DNA from: DATFDN01 sp035685165 | GTDB lineage: Bacteria; Pseudomonadota; Alphaproteobacteria; Acetobacterales; Acetobacteraceae | Direction of reading: 5' to 3' | Assembly: GCA_035685165.1 (NCBI GenBank) | Contig: DASRBI010000008.1 | Span: 1 to 64,000, forward strand | Length of the DNA stretch: 64,000 bases | Shown here: one piece after another, positions 41,348 to 50,078 of the stretch | How the letters are laid out: the number at the start of each line of letters is the position of its first letter | How positions within the stretch are numbered: position 1 is the stretch's first letter | Program-made: the position numbers and the translations under genes | Notes under the pieces: generated by a model | The model's database searches: none | Seen by the model: the letters and a program-made list of their open reading frames with translations, nothing else | What the model was told of the DNA's origin: nothing

Positions 41348-41378
41348 GGCCCGGGCTGTCCTCGGACAGCACCGGGCC
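41348..41378. terminator. Strong GC-rich hairpin between convergent genes
   Basis: GGCCCGGGCTGTCC pairs with GGACAGC-A-CCGGGCC: 14 base pairs with one bulged A and a very short loop. It lies eight bases after the end of the livK gene (minus strand) and 139 bases after the acyl-CoA synthetase gene. There is no T-run on either side, so a role in termination or mRNA 3'-end protection is inferred from position. Confidence 0.55.
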
Positions 41379-41385
41379 TCGTTGC

Positions 41386-42552
41386 TCAATACGACAGCGG
41401 CTCCTTGCTCACCGGCACCCACTCGCCGTCCTTCACCACGCAGAGGAATGACTGGTTGGAGCCGAGATGCTTGTCCGGCCCGAAGGTGAAGGCGGGCGAG
41501 CCGAAGATGTCGTGGTAGTCCTTGATGCTCTCCATACCCTTGACGAAGCTGTCGGTCGTCAGGTTGGGCCCGGCGTTCTTCAGCGCCTGCACCACGAGCT
41601 GCGCGCCCGTGTAGCCCACCTGCGCGGCGAAGTTGGGCTCGCGGCCATAGAGGTTCTTGTACTCGACCACGAAGGCATGGACCTTCGGATCGGGATCATC
41701 GACATGCATCACCAGGATCGGCGCCATCGAATAAAATCCCTCGGAGGTGCCGCCCGGCATCTTCGCCACGGCCTCGTCATAGCTCGCGGCCTGCCCCATC
41801 AGCGTCACGTTCCAGCCGGTCTTGCGTACCGCGCTGATGATCTGGTTGGTGTCGCGCACGATCCCGCCCACCACGATGAGGTCGCAGTTGGCTTCGCGCA
41901 TTTTCGCTACCGCGGCGCTGAAGTCGGTGTCGGTCGGCTTATGCTGCGTCAGCGCCGCGAGCTGCATCTCCATCGCCTTGAGCTGGTCGGTCGCCCCGTC
42001 CAGCACGTCCCGCCCGAAATCGGTGTCCTCGGTCATCGCGCAGACGGTCTTTTTGCCCTTCTGCGAGACGAAGTATTTCACGCCTGCCCGCACCTGGTCG
42101 TAGTATGATGCCGCCAGACCGAACTTCAGGTGATTGAACGGCTCGTACATCGAGCGCGCGGAGGTGAGCGGAAACACGTTCGGCACGCCTGCCTTGAGCT
42201 GCATCGGCATGGTGGCGTTGTTCATCGGCGTGCCGCCGTTGGCGACCTCGATGAACACGTGATCCTCGTTCAGAAGCTTGTTCTCGGCCTGCACCGAGCG
42301 CGGCACCTGATACTGGTTGTCTTCGACGATGTATTTGATCTTGCGGCCGTTGATGCCGCCCGCCTTGTTGACATCATCGAACACCATGCGCCAGGCGTTC
42401 GAGTTGTTGACGCCCCACATGGCGGTGACGCCGGAAAGGTCGGTGTAGGTGCCGATCTTGATTTCGGTCGGGCTCACGCCCTGGGTCGGCGTCTCCGCCA
42501 GCACCGGCGTCGCGATGAGCGCCGCAACCGCGGCGGCAACAAGCGTTCTCAT
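41386..42552 (-). CDS. ABC transporter substrate-binding protein, branched-chain amino acid type
   Basis: The 388-residue periplasmic protein has a signal peptide (MRTLVAAAVAALIATPVLAE) and the type I LivJ/LivK-like fold: EIKIGTYTDLSGVTAMWGVN at the start of the first lobe, NGRKIKYIVEDNQYQV, and ANCDLIVVGGIVRDTNQI. GGAGGAGG precedes the start. Proteins of this family bind amino acids but also aromatic and fatty acids. As the final member of the gene set with four Liv components and an acyl-CoA ligase, it probably delivers the acid that the ligase activates. Confidence 0.92.
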   Translation of the reverse strand: MRTLVAAAVAALIATPVLAETPTQGVSPTEIKIGTYTDLSGVTAMWGVNNSNAWRMVFDDVNKAGGINGRKIKYIVEDNQYQVPRSVQAENKLLNEDHVFIEVANGGTPMNNATMPMQLKAGVPNVFPLTSARSMYEPFNHLKFGLAASYYDQVRAGVKYFVSQKGKKTVCAMTEDTDFGRDVLDGATDQLKAMEMQLAALTQHKPTDTDFSAAVAKMREANCDLIVVGGIVRDTNQIISAVRKTGWNVTLMGQAASYDEAVAKMPGGTSEGFYSMAPILVMHVDDPDPKVHAFVVEYKNLYGREPNFAAQVGYTGAQLVVQALKNAGPNLTTDSFVKGMESIKDYHDIFGSPAFTFGPDKHLGSNQSFLCVVKDGEWVPVSKEPLSY

Positions 42553-42575
42553 GGGCGTTCCTCCTCCTTCTTCGC

Positions 42576-44345
42576 TTAGGCCTCGACGTACATTTCCTCG
42601 ATCAGCGTGCGGTATTTCTCCCCCACCACGCCGCGGCGCAGCCGCATCACCGGCGTCAGCTCTGCGTCTTCCGGCTCGAGCTTCTGCTCGATCAGCCGGT
42701 AGCTCCCGATTCGCCCGGGCTGGCCGAGGCGGGCCAGTGCGCGCTCGATCTCCGCCCCGATCAGCCGCCGCACCTCGTCGGCCCGCACCAGAGTGCGGAA
42801 GTTGGTGAAGGCGACGTTGTGCGCGTTCGCCCACGCTTCCACCGCGTCATGGTCGATCATCACGAGGCAGGAGAGAAACGCGCGCCCGTCGCCGAACAGC
42901 ACCGCATCAGCAATGTAGGGCGAGATTTTCAGTTCCTTCTCGATCTCGGCCGCGGGCACTTCCTGGCCCGTTGCCGTCCGCAGCACATCGTGCCGCCGGC
43001 CGGTGATCTGCAAATATCCGTCCACGAGCCGGCCGAGATCGCCCGTGCGCAGCCAGCCGTCGCGCAGCACGCGCGCGGTTTCCTCGGGGCGGTTCCAGTA
43101 GCCCATGAACACGTGCGGGCCGCGCAGCAGCACCTCGCCGTCCGCCGCGATCGCCACCTCGCCATACGGCACCGGGCGGCCGACCGCATTCAGCCGCGGC
43201 GCGTCGGCGGGCATCGCGGCGGCGAGCCCGGCGCACTCGGTCTGGCCGTAGATCTCGATCAGGTCGATCCCGAGCGCCATGAACCAGCGGATCAGCTCGG
43301 CCGAACTCGGCGCCGCGCCGATCAGCCCGATCCGCAGGCGATCGAGCCCGAGCTCGCGGCGCACATTGCCGAGCACGAGCCGGCGCAGCAGCAGTGCGCC
43401 GATTCCGCTGCGGCGTCGTCCGGCAAGCCGTCGGTCCGCCGCCCGCAGCCCCGCGCCGATCGCGGCGCGGAACAGCATCCGCTGCACGAAGGTCGCGGCG
43501 CCGTTGGCAAGCTGCACGCGGGCATGGAACCGCTCCCACACGTGCGGCGGCGCCTTCAGCACCGTCGGCCGCACCTCGCGCAGATTCTCCTGCACCGAAT
43601 CCGGGCTCTCCGCATAATTGCTGACCGTGCCCGTGTAGAGGGCGAGATAGAGCCCGAGTACCCGCTCCATCACGTGGCACATCGGCATGAAGCTCAGCCG
43701 CTCGTCGCCCGCGTGCTGGCCGAGCAGACGCGCCGCGTGCTCGACTTGCGAGAGGATGTTGCGATGGCTCAGCATTGCGCCCTTCGGCGCGCCGGTCGTG
43801 CCGGCGGTGTAGATCAGTACCGCCAGATCGCCGGGATCGGCTTCGTGGAACGGCGCCTCCTGCCCCTCGCCGCGCGCGAGAAATGCAACAAGGCTCTCGC
43901 ACATCGGGTCATCGAGGTCGCGCAGCCCCTTCATGTCGAAGATCACGATGCGCCGCAGCGCGGGGCAGGTGGCGCGCGCCTGAAGGGCCTTGTCGAGCTG
44001 CTCCTCGTTTTCGACGAACAGGATACGCGCGCCGCAGTCGCGCAGGATGTCGGCGACCAGCTCGGGGCCGGAGGTCGGATAGATGCCGGCGCTTACGCCG
44101 CCCGCCGCCAAAATGCCGAGGTCGGCATAGACCCACTCGGGCCGCGTCTCGGCCAGCACGCAGGCGACGTCGCCAGGCGCGAAACCGCCCGCGCGCAGCG
44201 CGGCGGCCACGCCGCGCATCCGCGCGCCGAGATCGGCCCAGCTCACGGACTTCCAGATCCCGCGCTGCTTCTCGCGCAGCACGGCGCGCGGACCGTTGGC
44301 CGCGACCCGCTCCAGCACCATGCCCGGCACGGTCTCGGCGCTCAT
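42576..44345 (-). CDS. Long-chain-type acyl-CoA ligase (AMP-forming)
   Basis: The 589-residue protein is of the FadD15/long-chain acyl-CoA synthetase type: LIYTAGTTGAPKGAMLSHRN is the P-loop, IEIYGQTECAGLAAAMP the A5 motif, and WLRTGDLGRLVDGYLQITGR the hinge region. A C-terminal section of about 100 residues (IGSYRLIEQKLEPEDAELTP, MRLRRGVVGEKYRTLIEEMY) is normal for this long subgroup. The ATG at 44343-44345 overlaps the stop of the livF gene (ATGA); an ATG two codons upstream is possible. Genes of this kind are often found inside Liv transporter operons and act on the imported acid. Confidence 0.92.
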   Translation of the reverse strand: MSAETVPGMVLERVAANGPRAVLREKQRGIWKSVSWADLGARMRGVAAALRAGGFAPGDVACVLAETRPEWVYADLGILAAGGVSAGIYPTSGPELVADILRDCGARILFVENEEQLDKALQARATCPALRRIVIFDMKGLRDLDDPMCESLVAFLARGEGQEAPFHEADPGDLAVLIYTAGTTGAPKGAMLSHRNILSQVEHAARLLGQHAGDERLSFMPMCHVMERVLGLYLALYTGTVSNYAESPDSVQENLREVRPTVLKAPPHVWERFHARVQLANGAATFVQRMLFRAAIGAGLRAADRRLAGRRRSGIGALLLRRLVLGNVRRELGLDRLRIGLIGAAPSSAELIRWFMALGIDLIEIYGQTECAGLAAAMPADAPRLNAVGRPVPYGEVAIAADGEVLLRGPHVFMGYWNRPEETARVLRDGWLRTGDLGRLVDGYLQITGRRHDVLRTATGQEVPAAEIEKELKISPYIADAVLFGDGRAFLSCLVMIDHDAVEAWANAHNVAFTNFRTLVRADEVRRLIGAEIERALARLGQPGRIGSYRLIEQKLEPEDAELTPVMRLRRGVVGEKYRTLIEEMYVEA

Positions 44346-45115
44346 CGCCATAGTTTCTTGCGCTTCCAGCGCCGCTGCCCCCGCACGCCCGCCTCTTTCT
44401 GGCCGAGATAGAACTCCTTGATGTCCTCGCGTTCCAACAGGCGCGCGCAATCGTCCTGCATGACGATCCGTCCGACCTCGATCACATAGCCATAGTCGGC
44501 GGTGTCCAGCGCGACATGCGCGTTCTGCTCCACCACCAGGATCGCCACGCCCTGCTCGCGGTTGATGCGGCGGATGATCTCGAAAATCTGCGTTACGAGC
44601 AGTGGCGCGAGGCCGAGCGAGGGCTCATCCAGCAGCAACAGGCGCGGCCGGCCCATCAGCGCGCGGCTGATCGCGAGCATCTGCTGCTGCCCGCCCGACA
44701 ACAGGCCGGCGCGCTGGTTCGACCGCTCCTGCAGCACCGGGAAATAGGTATAACAGAGCTCGAGATCGCGTCCCACCTCGCGGTCGCGCCGCGTATAGGC
44801 GCCCATCATCAGGTTTTCCCGCACGGTCAGAAGCGGGAACATCTCGCGCCCCTCGGGGACGTGGCAGATGCCGAGCCGCACCACCTGATCGGGCGTGAGC
44901 CCGGTGATGTCGCGGCCCTCGAACACAATCTGCCCGCGGCCGGGCGCCAGCACGCCGGAGATCGTCCGCAGCACGGTGGTTTTTCCGGCGCCGTTGGCGC
45001 CGAGCACGGTGACGATCTGCTTCGGCGCCACTTGCAGGCTGATGCCGCGAATCGCCTGGATCGGACCGTAGAAGGTCTCGATGCCGGAGACGCTCAGGAT
45101 GGCATCGGTGATCAT
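44342..45115 (-). CDS. livF: ABC transporter ATP-binding protein LivF-like
   Basis: The 257-residue ATPase has Walker A GANGAGKTTVLRTISG, signature LSGGQQQMLAIS, Walker B LLLLDEPSLGLAPLL and a switch His in VVEQNAHVAL. The LivF mark is the pairing with a second ATPase (livG) and the segment GICHVPEGREMFPLLTV. It energises uptake through the LivH-LivM channel at the cytoplasmic membrane. Confidence 0.93.
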   Translation of the reverse strand: MITDAILSVSGIETFYGPIQAIRGISLQVAPKQIVTVLGANGAGKTTVLRTISGVLAPGRGQIVFEGRDITGLTPDQVVRLGICHVPEGREMFPLLTVRENLMMGAYTRRDREVGRDLELCYTYFPVLQERSNQRAGLLSGGQQQMLAISRALMGRPRLLLLDEPSLGLAPLLVTQIFEIIRRINREQGVAILVVEQNAHVALDTADYGYVIEVGRIVMQDDCARLLEREDIKEFYLGQKEAGVRGQRRWKRKKLWR

Positions 45116-45117
45116 CG

Positions 45118-45240
45118 CCCCCTCACCCGGCGACGCTTCGTGTCGCCGACCTTTCTCGCGGAACGCGAGAAATGATCCGCACGTCTCTTCCGCTTGCGGG
45201 AGAGGCCGCCGCGCAAGCGCCGGGTGCGGGCGTGCACCGA
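45118..45240. repeat. Compound palindromic intergenic repeat
   Basis: The space between livF and livG holds CCCTCACCCGGCG, a GCGACGCTTCGTGTCGC stem, TTTCTCGCGGAACGCGAGAAA (a perfect 9-base stem around GAA) and the end CCGGGTGCGGGCG. The outer parts are inverted relatives. It interrupts the transporter operon and could set the ratio of transcripts. Confidence 0.6.
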
Positions 45241-45247
45241 GAAAGAC

Positions 45248-46012
45248 TCACACCACGCCCCCGATATACGCCTTCACCACTTCGGGGTGCGTCTGCACCT
45301 CGCGGGGCGTGCCGACTGCCATCACGCGCCCGTAGTTCAGCGCCATCACCCGGTCCGATACCGCGCTCACCAGGCTCATGTCGTGCTCGACCATGATCAC
45401 GGTGATGCCGAGATCTTTCTTGATGTCCTCGATCCAGTAGCCCATGCCCTCGGTCTCCTCGACATTGAGGCCGGAGGAGGGTTCATCCAGCAGCAAGAGG
45501 CGCGACTCGGTGCAGAGCGCGCGCCCGAGCTCTACTACCTTCCGCACGCCATAAGGCAGGCTGCCGATCAGCGTGTGCCGGTAGCGATGCAGGCCAAGGA
45601 ACGCGATCACATCCTCCGCGCGTTCGCGGTGCGCGAGCTCGTCGCGCCTTGCCGCGGGCAGGAACAGAAGCTGCGCGGCGATGCTCGCGTTCACATGGGC
45701 ATGACAGCCGATCAGCAGGTTCTGCAGGACCGTCGCGTTGGAGAAGAGCTCGATGTTCTGGAACGTGCGCGCGATGCCGAGGCCCGCGATCCGGTGCGGC
45801 GGCACTTCGGTGATGTCTTTGCCGTCGAAGATCAGCCGCCCGTGCGTCGGCTGGTAGATGCGGCTGATCAGGTTGAAGATCGTCGTCTTGCCGGCGCCAT
45901 TCGGCCCTATGATGGAGAACACCTCGCCCTTTTCCACCGCGAAGCTCACGGAATCGACGGCGCGGATGCCGCCGAACTGGATCGAGATGTCGTCGGCGAC
46001 GAAGAAGCTCAC
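45248..46012 (-). CDS. livG: ABC transporter ATP-binding protein LivG-like
   Basis: The 254-residue ATPase has Walker A IIGPNGAGKTTIFNLIS, Walker B LLLLDEPSSGLN and a switch region VIMVEHDMSLVSAV. In place of the canonical LSGGQ the signature is SLPYGVRKVVELGRAL, which is the usual LivG variant. It starts with GTG at 46010-46012, overlapping the livM stop (GTGA); the longer open frame upstream runs inside livM. It works with LivF. Confidence 0.93.
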   Translation of the reverse strand: MSFFVADDISIQFGGIRAVDSVSFAVEKGEVFSIIGPNGAGKTTIFNLISRIYQPTHGRLIFDGKDITEVPPHRIAGLGIARTFQNIELFSNATVLQNLLIGCHAHVNASIAAQLLFLPAARRDELAHRERAEDVIAFLGLHRYRHTLIGSLPYGVRKVVELGRALCTESRLLLLDEPSSGLNVEETEGMGYWIEDIKKDLGITVIMVEHDMSLVSAVSDRVMALNYGRVMAVGTPREVQTHPEVVKAYIGGVV

Positions 46013-47085
46013 CGCACGCGCTCCGAGCGCGCGTAGGCGCGCTGGCGGCGGAAGGCCGCGCGCCGGTGCATCGGGAAGTTCTGGAAGTACGCCTTTGTCT
46101 TGAGCCACCGGCCATAGATGCCCGCTGGTTCGAACAAGATCGTCAGCACCAGGATGAGCCCGAATACCGAGGGCTCCAGCCCCGGCATGTGGCCGATCTT
46201 GGCGGGCAGATGGTCGCGTATGATGGCGATCGCCTGCGGCAGCAGCCGCACGAACAGTGTGCCGAAGATCACCCCGTGCAGCGAGCCGATGCCGCCCACG
46301 AACACGATGGTCAGGAACTGCACCGAGAGCAGGATGTCGAAGCTGTCGGGTGCGAGGAAATTGACGTAATGGGCGAACATGGCGCCCGCGATGCCGGTGA
46401 TCCCCGCCGAGATCGCGAAGGCGATGGTCTTATAAAGGGCAAGGTTGATGCCCATGCTCTGCGCCGAGATCTCGCTGTCGCGGATCGCCATCAAGGCGCG
46501 GCCAAGCGGCGTGCGGAGGATGTTGCACACGATCCACATGACGAAGATGAGCAGCACGAGCGAGGCATAGTAAACTCCCGTCGCGCCCTGGATCTGCACG
46601 CCGAGAATGGCGGGCGTCGGCACCGGCATTCCGTCGAACCCGTGCGTCACCGAATCCCATTTCTGCAGCACAGTGCCGACAATCTGCCCGAACGCCAGCG
46701 TGGCGATGGCGAGATAGAGCCCGCTCATGCGAAGGGTCGGGATGCCGATCGCCACCCCGGCGATGGCGGCAAACAGGCCGGACAGCGGCAGCGTGATGAC
46801 GAACGGCAGCCCGTCCGTCAGCAGGATCGCTTCAGTGTAGGCGCCGATGCCGAGGAAGGCGGCGTGCCCGAGATTGACCAGCCCCGTGTATCCCACCAGC
46901 AGCATCAGCCCGACGCCGCCAATCGCGAAGATGAACACCGCGCCCAGTTCGCCGATGTAGAACGTGCCGAGCAGGAACGGCAGCACGGCGAGCACGACGA
47001 GCAGCAGCCCGTACCAGAAAAGGTCGCCCGAATGGCGCCAGATCGTGAGATCCTGGGTGTAGCTGGTCTTGAAGAGATAGCGCAT
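46009..47085 (-). CDS. livM: Branched-chain-type ABC transporter permease LivM-like
   Basis: The 358-residue inner-membrane permease has about ten hydrophobic helices. The family marks are GYTGLVNLGHAAFLGIGAY near the N-terminus, IPTLRMSGLYLAIATLAFGQ, and the coupling segment VFVGGIGSLHGVIFGTLFV. The N-terminus carries a 20-residue polar extension before the first helix (DLTIWRHSGDLFWYG). It forms the translocation path with LivH. Confidence 0.93.
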   Translation of the reverse strand: MRYLFKTSYTQDLTIWRHSGDLFWYGLLLVVLAVLPFLLGTFYIGELGAVFIFAIGGVGLMLLVGYTGLVNLGHAAFLGIGAYTEAILLTDGLPFVITLPLSGLFAAIAGVAIGIPTLRMSGLYLAIATLAFGQIVGTVLQKWDSVTHGFDGMPVPTPAILGVQIQGATGVYYASLVLLIFVMWIVCNILRTPLGRALMAIRDSEISAQSMGINLALYKTIAFAISAGITGIAGAMFAHYVNFLAPDSFDILLSVQFLTIVFVGGIGSLHGVIFGTLFVRLLPQAIAIIRDHLPAKIGHMPGLEPSVFGLILVLTILFEPAGIYGRWLKTKAYFQNFPMHRRAAFRRQRAYARSERVR

Positions 47086-47092
47086 CCCGCCC

Positions 47093-47974
47093 TCAGACCC
47101 GCTTGACGATCTTCTCGGCGAACAAGCCCTGCGGCAGCAGGATCAGGGTCGCGAGCAGCACGGCGTTGGAGGTCACGTCCTGGAAGCCGGCGGGCAGGTA
47201 GAAACCCGCGAGCTGCTCGGCGATGCCGATGATCACGCCCCCCACCAGCGCGCCGGGAATGCTGCCGAAGCCGCCCAGCACCGCGGCGGCGAACGCCTTG
47301 ATGCCGAGAAAGCCCATGTTCACGTCGACCATCGAGATCGGCGTGAGAAGGATCGCCGCCACCGCCGAAACCCCCGCCGCGATGGCCCAGATCAAGGAGA
47401 AAATCTGCCGCACCGGGATGCCCATGTAATAGGCGGCGAGCTGGTTCTGCGAGGCCGCCTGCATCGCCACGCCGAGGCGCGTGCGGTTGAAGAAGAGATA
47501 GAGCACGATGCACAGAAGCACCGTGCCACCCAGCACGGAGAGACTGTCGGCGCCGAGGACCATCCCCTCGATCTTCACCGTACGGTTGGTGAAGGGGGTC
47601 GTGTAGCCGACCGAATCATAGCCCCACGTGAGGCCCGCGAAGGCGCGGAAGATGAATCCGAGCCCAAGCGTCAGCATGACGATGGCGAATTGCGGCTGGT
47701 CGATCACCCGCCTGATCACGACGGCATCCAGCAGATAGCCGAACGCAGCGGTGACGAGGATCGCCACCAGCGCGCCCAGCCAGTAATTCATGCCGAGCCA
47801 GACGACGCACGTATAGGCGGCGAAGCCGCCCAGCATCATCACGTCGCCCTGGGCGAAGTTGATGACCTCGGTCGCCTTGTAGATCAGCACGAAGCCGAGC
47901 GCGATGATCCCGTAGATGCAGCCCGACGCCGCGCCGTTGACGATCAGCTGCACAAGACGCGCGGCATCGGCCAA
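47093..47974 (-). CDS. livH: Branched-chain-type ABC transporter permease LivH-like
   Basis: The 293-residue permease opens with LVQLIVNGAASGCIYGIIAL and KATEVINFAQGDVMMLGGF, typical of LivH, and ends with FGSIPGALVGGVIIGIAEQL. The start codon is TTG at 47972-47974, with GGGGGGAA nine bases before it; no ATG is available near. It is the first gene of the livHMGF-ligase-livK transcription unit and is divergent from ispDF. Seven bases separate it from livM. Confidence 0.92.
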   Translation of the reverse strand: MADAARLVQLIVNGAASGCIYGIIALGFVLIYKATEVINFAQGDVMMLGGFAAYTCVVWLGMNYWLGALVAILVTAAFGYLLDAVVIRRVIDQPQFAIVMLTLGLGFIFRAFAGLTWGYDSVGYTTPFTNRTVKIEGMVLGADSLSVLGGTVLLCIVLYLFFNRTRLGVAMQAASQNQLAAYYMGIPVRQIFSLIWAIAAGVSAVAAILLTPISMVDVNMGFLGIKAFAAAVLGGFGSIPGALVGGVIIGIAEQLAGFYLPAGFQDVTSNAVLLATLILLPQGLFAEKIVKRV

Positions 47975-48081
47975 GACGAGTTCCCCCCACGCGGGCCCGT
48001 TTCAGCCGCGCACATTTCTTTGTGTGGCCCGAAGATAGGCAGAGCCGGGTGCCGCGGTCAATCAAGCGGGTCGGATGCACG

Positions 48082-48111
48082 CCTCACCCGGTGCCTGCGC
48101 GCCGGGTGAGG
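48082..48111. repeat. Perfect 10-base inverted repeat in the livH-ispDF space
   Basis: CCTCACCCGG at 48082-48091 and CCGGGTGAGG at 48102-48111 pair exactly around a 10-base loop. The arms carry the CTCACCC/GGGTGAG element of the dispersed repeat family. It lies in the leader of ispDF, 54 bases before its start codon. Confidence 0.6.
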
Positions 48112-48164
48112 GCGTGAGGGGCACCGATTTGCGTCCTGTCGGCCGACGCGGCATCCACCCCCCG

Positions 48165-49313
48165 ATGCCGCACCCAGAACAACGACGCACCGCCGCAATC
48201 CTTGTCGCCGCCGGATCGGGCAGTCGCTTCGGGGGCGAGACGCCGAAGCAGTTCCTCTCCCTGCTCGGCCGGCCGGTGATCCGCCATGCCGCCCAGTCCC
48301 TCGCCGCCGAGACGGACCTGTTGCAGCCGGTCGGCGAGGCAGTGCCAATCGAGGCCGCGCTCGCGGGCCTTCCGCACTTACCCCCGGTGCCCGGCGGCGC
48401 CACCCGTCAAGAGAGCGTGCGCGCCGGGCTGGAGGCGCTCGTTCCGCACGCGCCCGACTTCGTGCTGGTCCACGACGCGGCCAGGCCGCGCATTCCCCCG
48501 GGCACCGTCGGCGCGCTCCTGGCCGCGCTGCGGACCCACCCGGGCGCCATCCCGGCCCAGCCCGTCTCCGACACGCTGAAGCGGGCCGCAGGTGGCGTGA
48601 TCGCAGCCACCGTCCCCCGCGAAGGACTGTTCCGCGCCCAGACGCCGCAGGCGTTCCGGTTCGAAACGCTGCTGGCCGCCCACCGGGCCGCCACCGCCGC
48701 CGCCACCGACGACGCCGGCCTGCTCGAACAGGTGGGGCTCCCCGTGGCGCTGGTTCCGGGCTCGGAGGAAAACATCAAGATCACCTATCCGGGCGACCTC
48801 CCCCGGCTGGAGCAAATCATGCTTGCCCGCCTGATCCCCCGCGTCGGCACCGGCTTCGACGTGCACCGGCTTGCAGCCGGCCGAAGGCTGATGCTGTGCG
48901 GGATCGAGGTGCCGCACGAGCGCGGCCTCGCCGGCCATTCGGACGCCGATGTGGGCATCCATGCGCTGTGCGATGCGATCTACGGCGCGCTCGGCGAAGG
49001 CGATATCGGCCGGCACTTCCCGCCCTCCGAAGCGGCCTGGAAAGATGCCGACAGCGCCCGTTTCCTGCGCCATGCCGCCGAGCGGATCGCCGCGCGCAGC
49101 GGCGTGCTCGCCAACGCCGACGTCACCCTGATCTGCGAGCGACCAAAGATCACCCCGCACGCCCCGGCGATGATCGCCCGCCTTGCCGCCCTGCTCGGGA
49201 TCCCGGAGGGCCGCGTCTCGGTGAAGGCGACCACCACTGAACGGCTCGGCTTCACCGGCCGCGGCGAGGGGATCGCCGCCCACGCCGTCGTCGCCATCCT
49301 ACTGCCCCCGTGA
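48165..49313 (+). CDS. ispDF: Bifunctional IspD-IspF enzyme of isoprenoid synthesis
   Basis: The 382-residue protein catalyses two steps of the MEP pathway. Residues about 1-225 are IspD (2-C-methylerythritol 4-phosphate cytidylyltransferase) with AAILVAAGSGSRFGGETPKQ, LVHDAARP and TDDAGLLEQVG. From about 225 to the end it is IspF (cyclodiphosphate synthase) with GTGFDVHRLAAGRRLMLCGI, GHSDADVGIHALCDAIYGA and KATTTERLGFTGRGEGIAA. Fused IspDF is typical of alphaproteobacteria. ATG 48165 is chosen because IspD homology begins right after it, though the ribosome-binding site is weak. Confidence 0.95.
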   Translation: MPHPEQRRTAAILVAAGSGSRFGGETPKQFLSLLGRPVIRHAAQSLAAETDLLQPVGEAVPIEAALAGLPHLPPVPGGATRQESVRAGLEALVPHAPDFVLVHDAARPRIPPGTVGALLAALRTHPGAIPAQPVSDTLKRAAGGVIAATVPREGLFRAQTPQAFRFETLLAAHRAATAAATDDAGLLEQVGLPVALVPGSEENIKITYPGDLPRLEQIMLARLIPRVGTGFDVHRLAAGRRLMLCGIEVPHERGLAGHSDADVGIHALCDAIYGALGEGDIGRHFPPSEAAWKDADSARFLRHAAERIAARSGVLANADVTLICERPKITPHAPAMIARLAALLGIPEGRVSVKATTTERLGFTGRGEGIAAHAVVAILLPP

Positions 49314-49396
49314 ACCGGCCGGGCATGGACAAGCCGGCGGGCGCGATCCATCTCTGCCGCGTTTCGAAACCATCCGCTCCCGGAGGGATTTCCGCT

Positions 49397-49717
49397 ATGC
49401 GCCACGCCCTGCTGCTCGCCGGGGTGCTCGGCGCCGGCCTGACCTTGGCCGGCTGCACCACCCCTGAGATGGCCGGCCCGCCTGCGCCGCCGCCGCCGGC
49501 GCCACCCGAGGTGATCCCGAAGCCGCCCGTCACGGCGACGCCGCTGATCTGGCAGCCGGGCCACTGGGACTGGAACGGCAGCGGCTATGTCTGGACGCCG
49601 GGCGAGTACGTCCCCCGCGGCGGGCACAGCGACATGTTCATGCCGGGTTACTGGGCGCAGTCCCCGACTGGCGGGTGGCAGTGGCAGCCGCCGCACTGGC
49701 TCGCCGCCGGCGGCTAA
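49397..49717 (+). CDS. Small YXWGXW-type lipoprotein
   Basis: The 106-residue protein has a lipoprotein signal ending in LTLAGC, a proline-rich linker (PPAPPPPAPPEVIPKPP) and aromatic repeats (WQPGHWDWNGSGYVWTPGEY, MPGYWAQSP, WQWQPPHW) that resemble the YXWGXW repeat family of unknown function. It is expected at the outer membrane facing the periplasm. ATG 49397 follows CGGAGGGA. It precedes the lipid A gene cluster by 67 bases. Confidence 0.8.
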   Translation: MRHALLLAGVLGAGLTLAGCTTPEMAGPPAPPPPAPPEVIPKPPVTATPLIWQPGHWDWNGSGYVWTPGEYVPRGGHSDMFMPGYWAQSPTGGWQWQPPHWLAAGG

Positions 49718-49784
49718 GCGGCCCGCCCCTTGCGATGGCCGGGCGGCTGATGTTATCGCCGCCCCGTCACCGAGGCTTATCTTA

Positions 49785-50069
49785 ATGACATCTCCGACGT
49801 TCGATACGGTCGCCGGAATCATTTCCGAGACCTGCGACATCCCGCGTGACAAGATTACGCCGGAAAGCCATGCGATCAACGATCTCGGCATCGACAGCCT
49901 CGATTTCCTCGACATCGCCTTCGCCATCGACAAGGCGTTCGGCATCAAGATGCCGCTCGAGAAATGGACGCAGGAGGTGAACGAGGGGAAGGTCTCGTCC
50001 GACCGCTATTTCATCATGAAATATCTCTGCGAGAACATCGACCAGTTGGTGGCGGAGAAGCCCGCCTGA
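49785..50069 (+). CDS. acpXL: Acyl carrier protein AcpXL
   Basis: The 94-residue carrier has the phosphopantetheine site LGIDSLDFLDIAF with Ser38. Its C-terminus is longer than that of normal AcpP (EKWTQEVNEGKVSSDRYFIM, KYLCENIDQLV), which is the AcpXL form used to build 27-hydroxyoctacosanoate for lipid A in rhizobia. The following genes (dehydratase, two ketosynthases, reductase, acyltransferase) match the rhizobial order and confirm the assignment. Confidence 0.93.
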   Translation: MTSPTFDTVAGIISETCDIPRDKITPESHAINDLGIDSLDFLDIAFAIDKAFGIKMPLEKWTQEVNEGKVSSDRYFIMKYLCENIDQLVAEKPA

Positions 50070-50078
50070 TCGCGTTTG

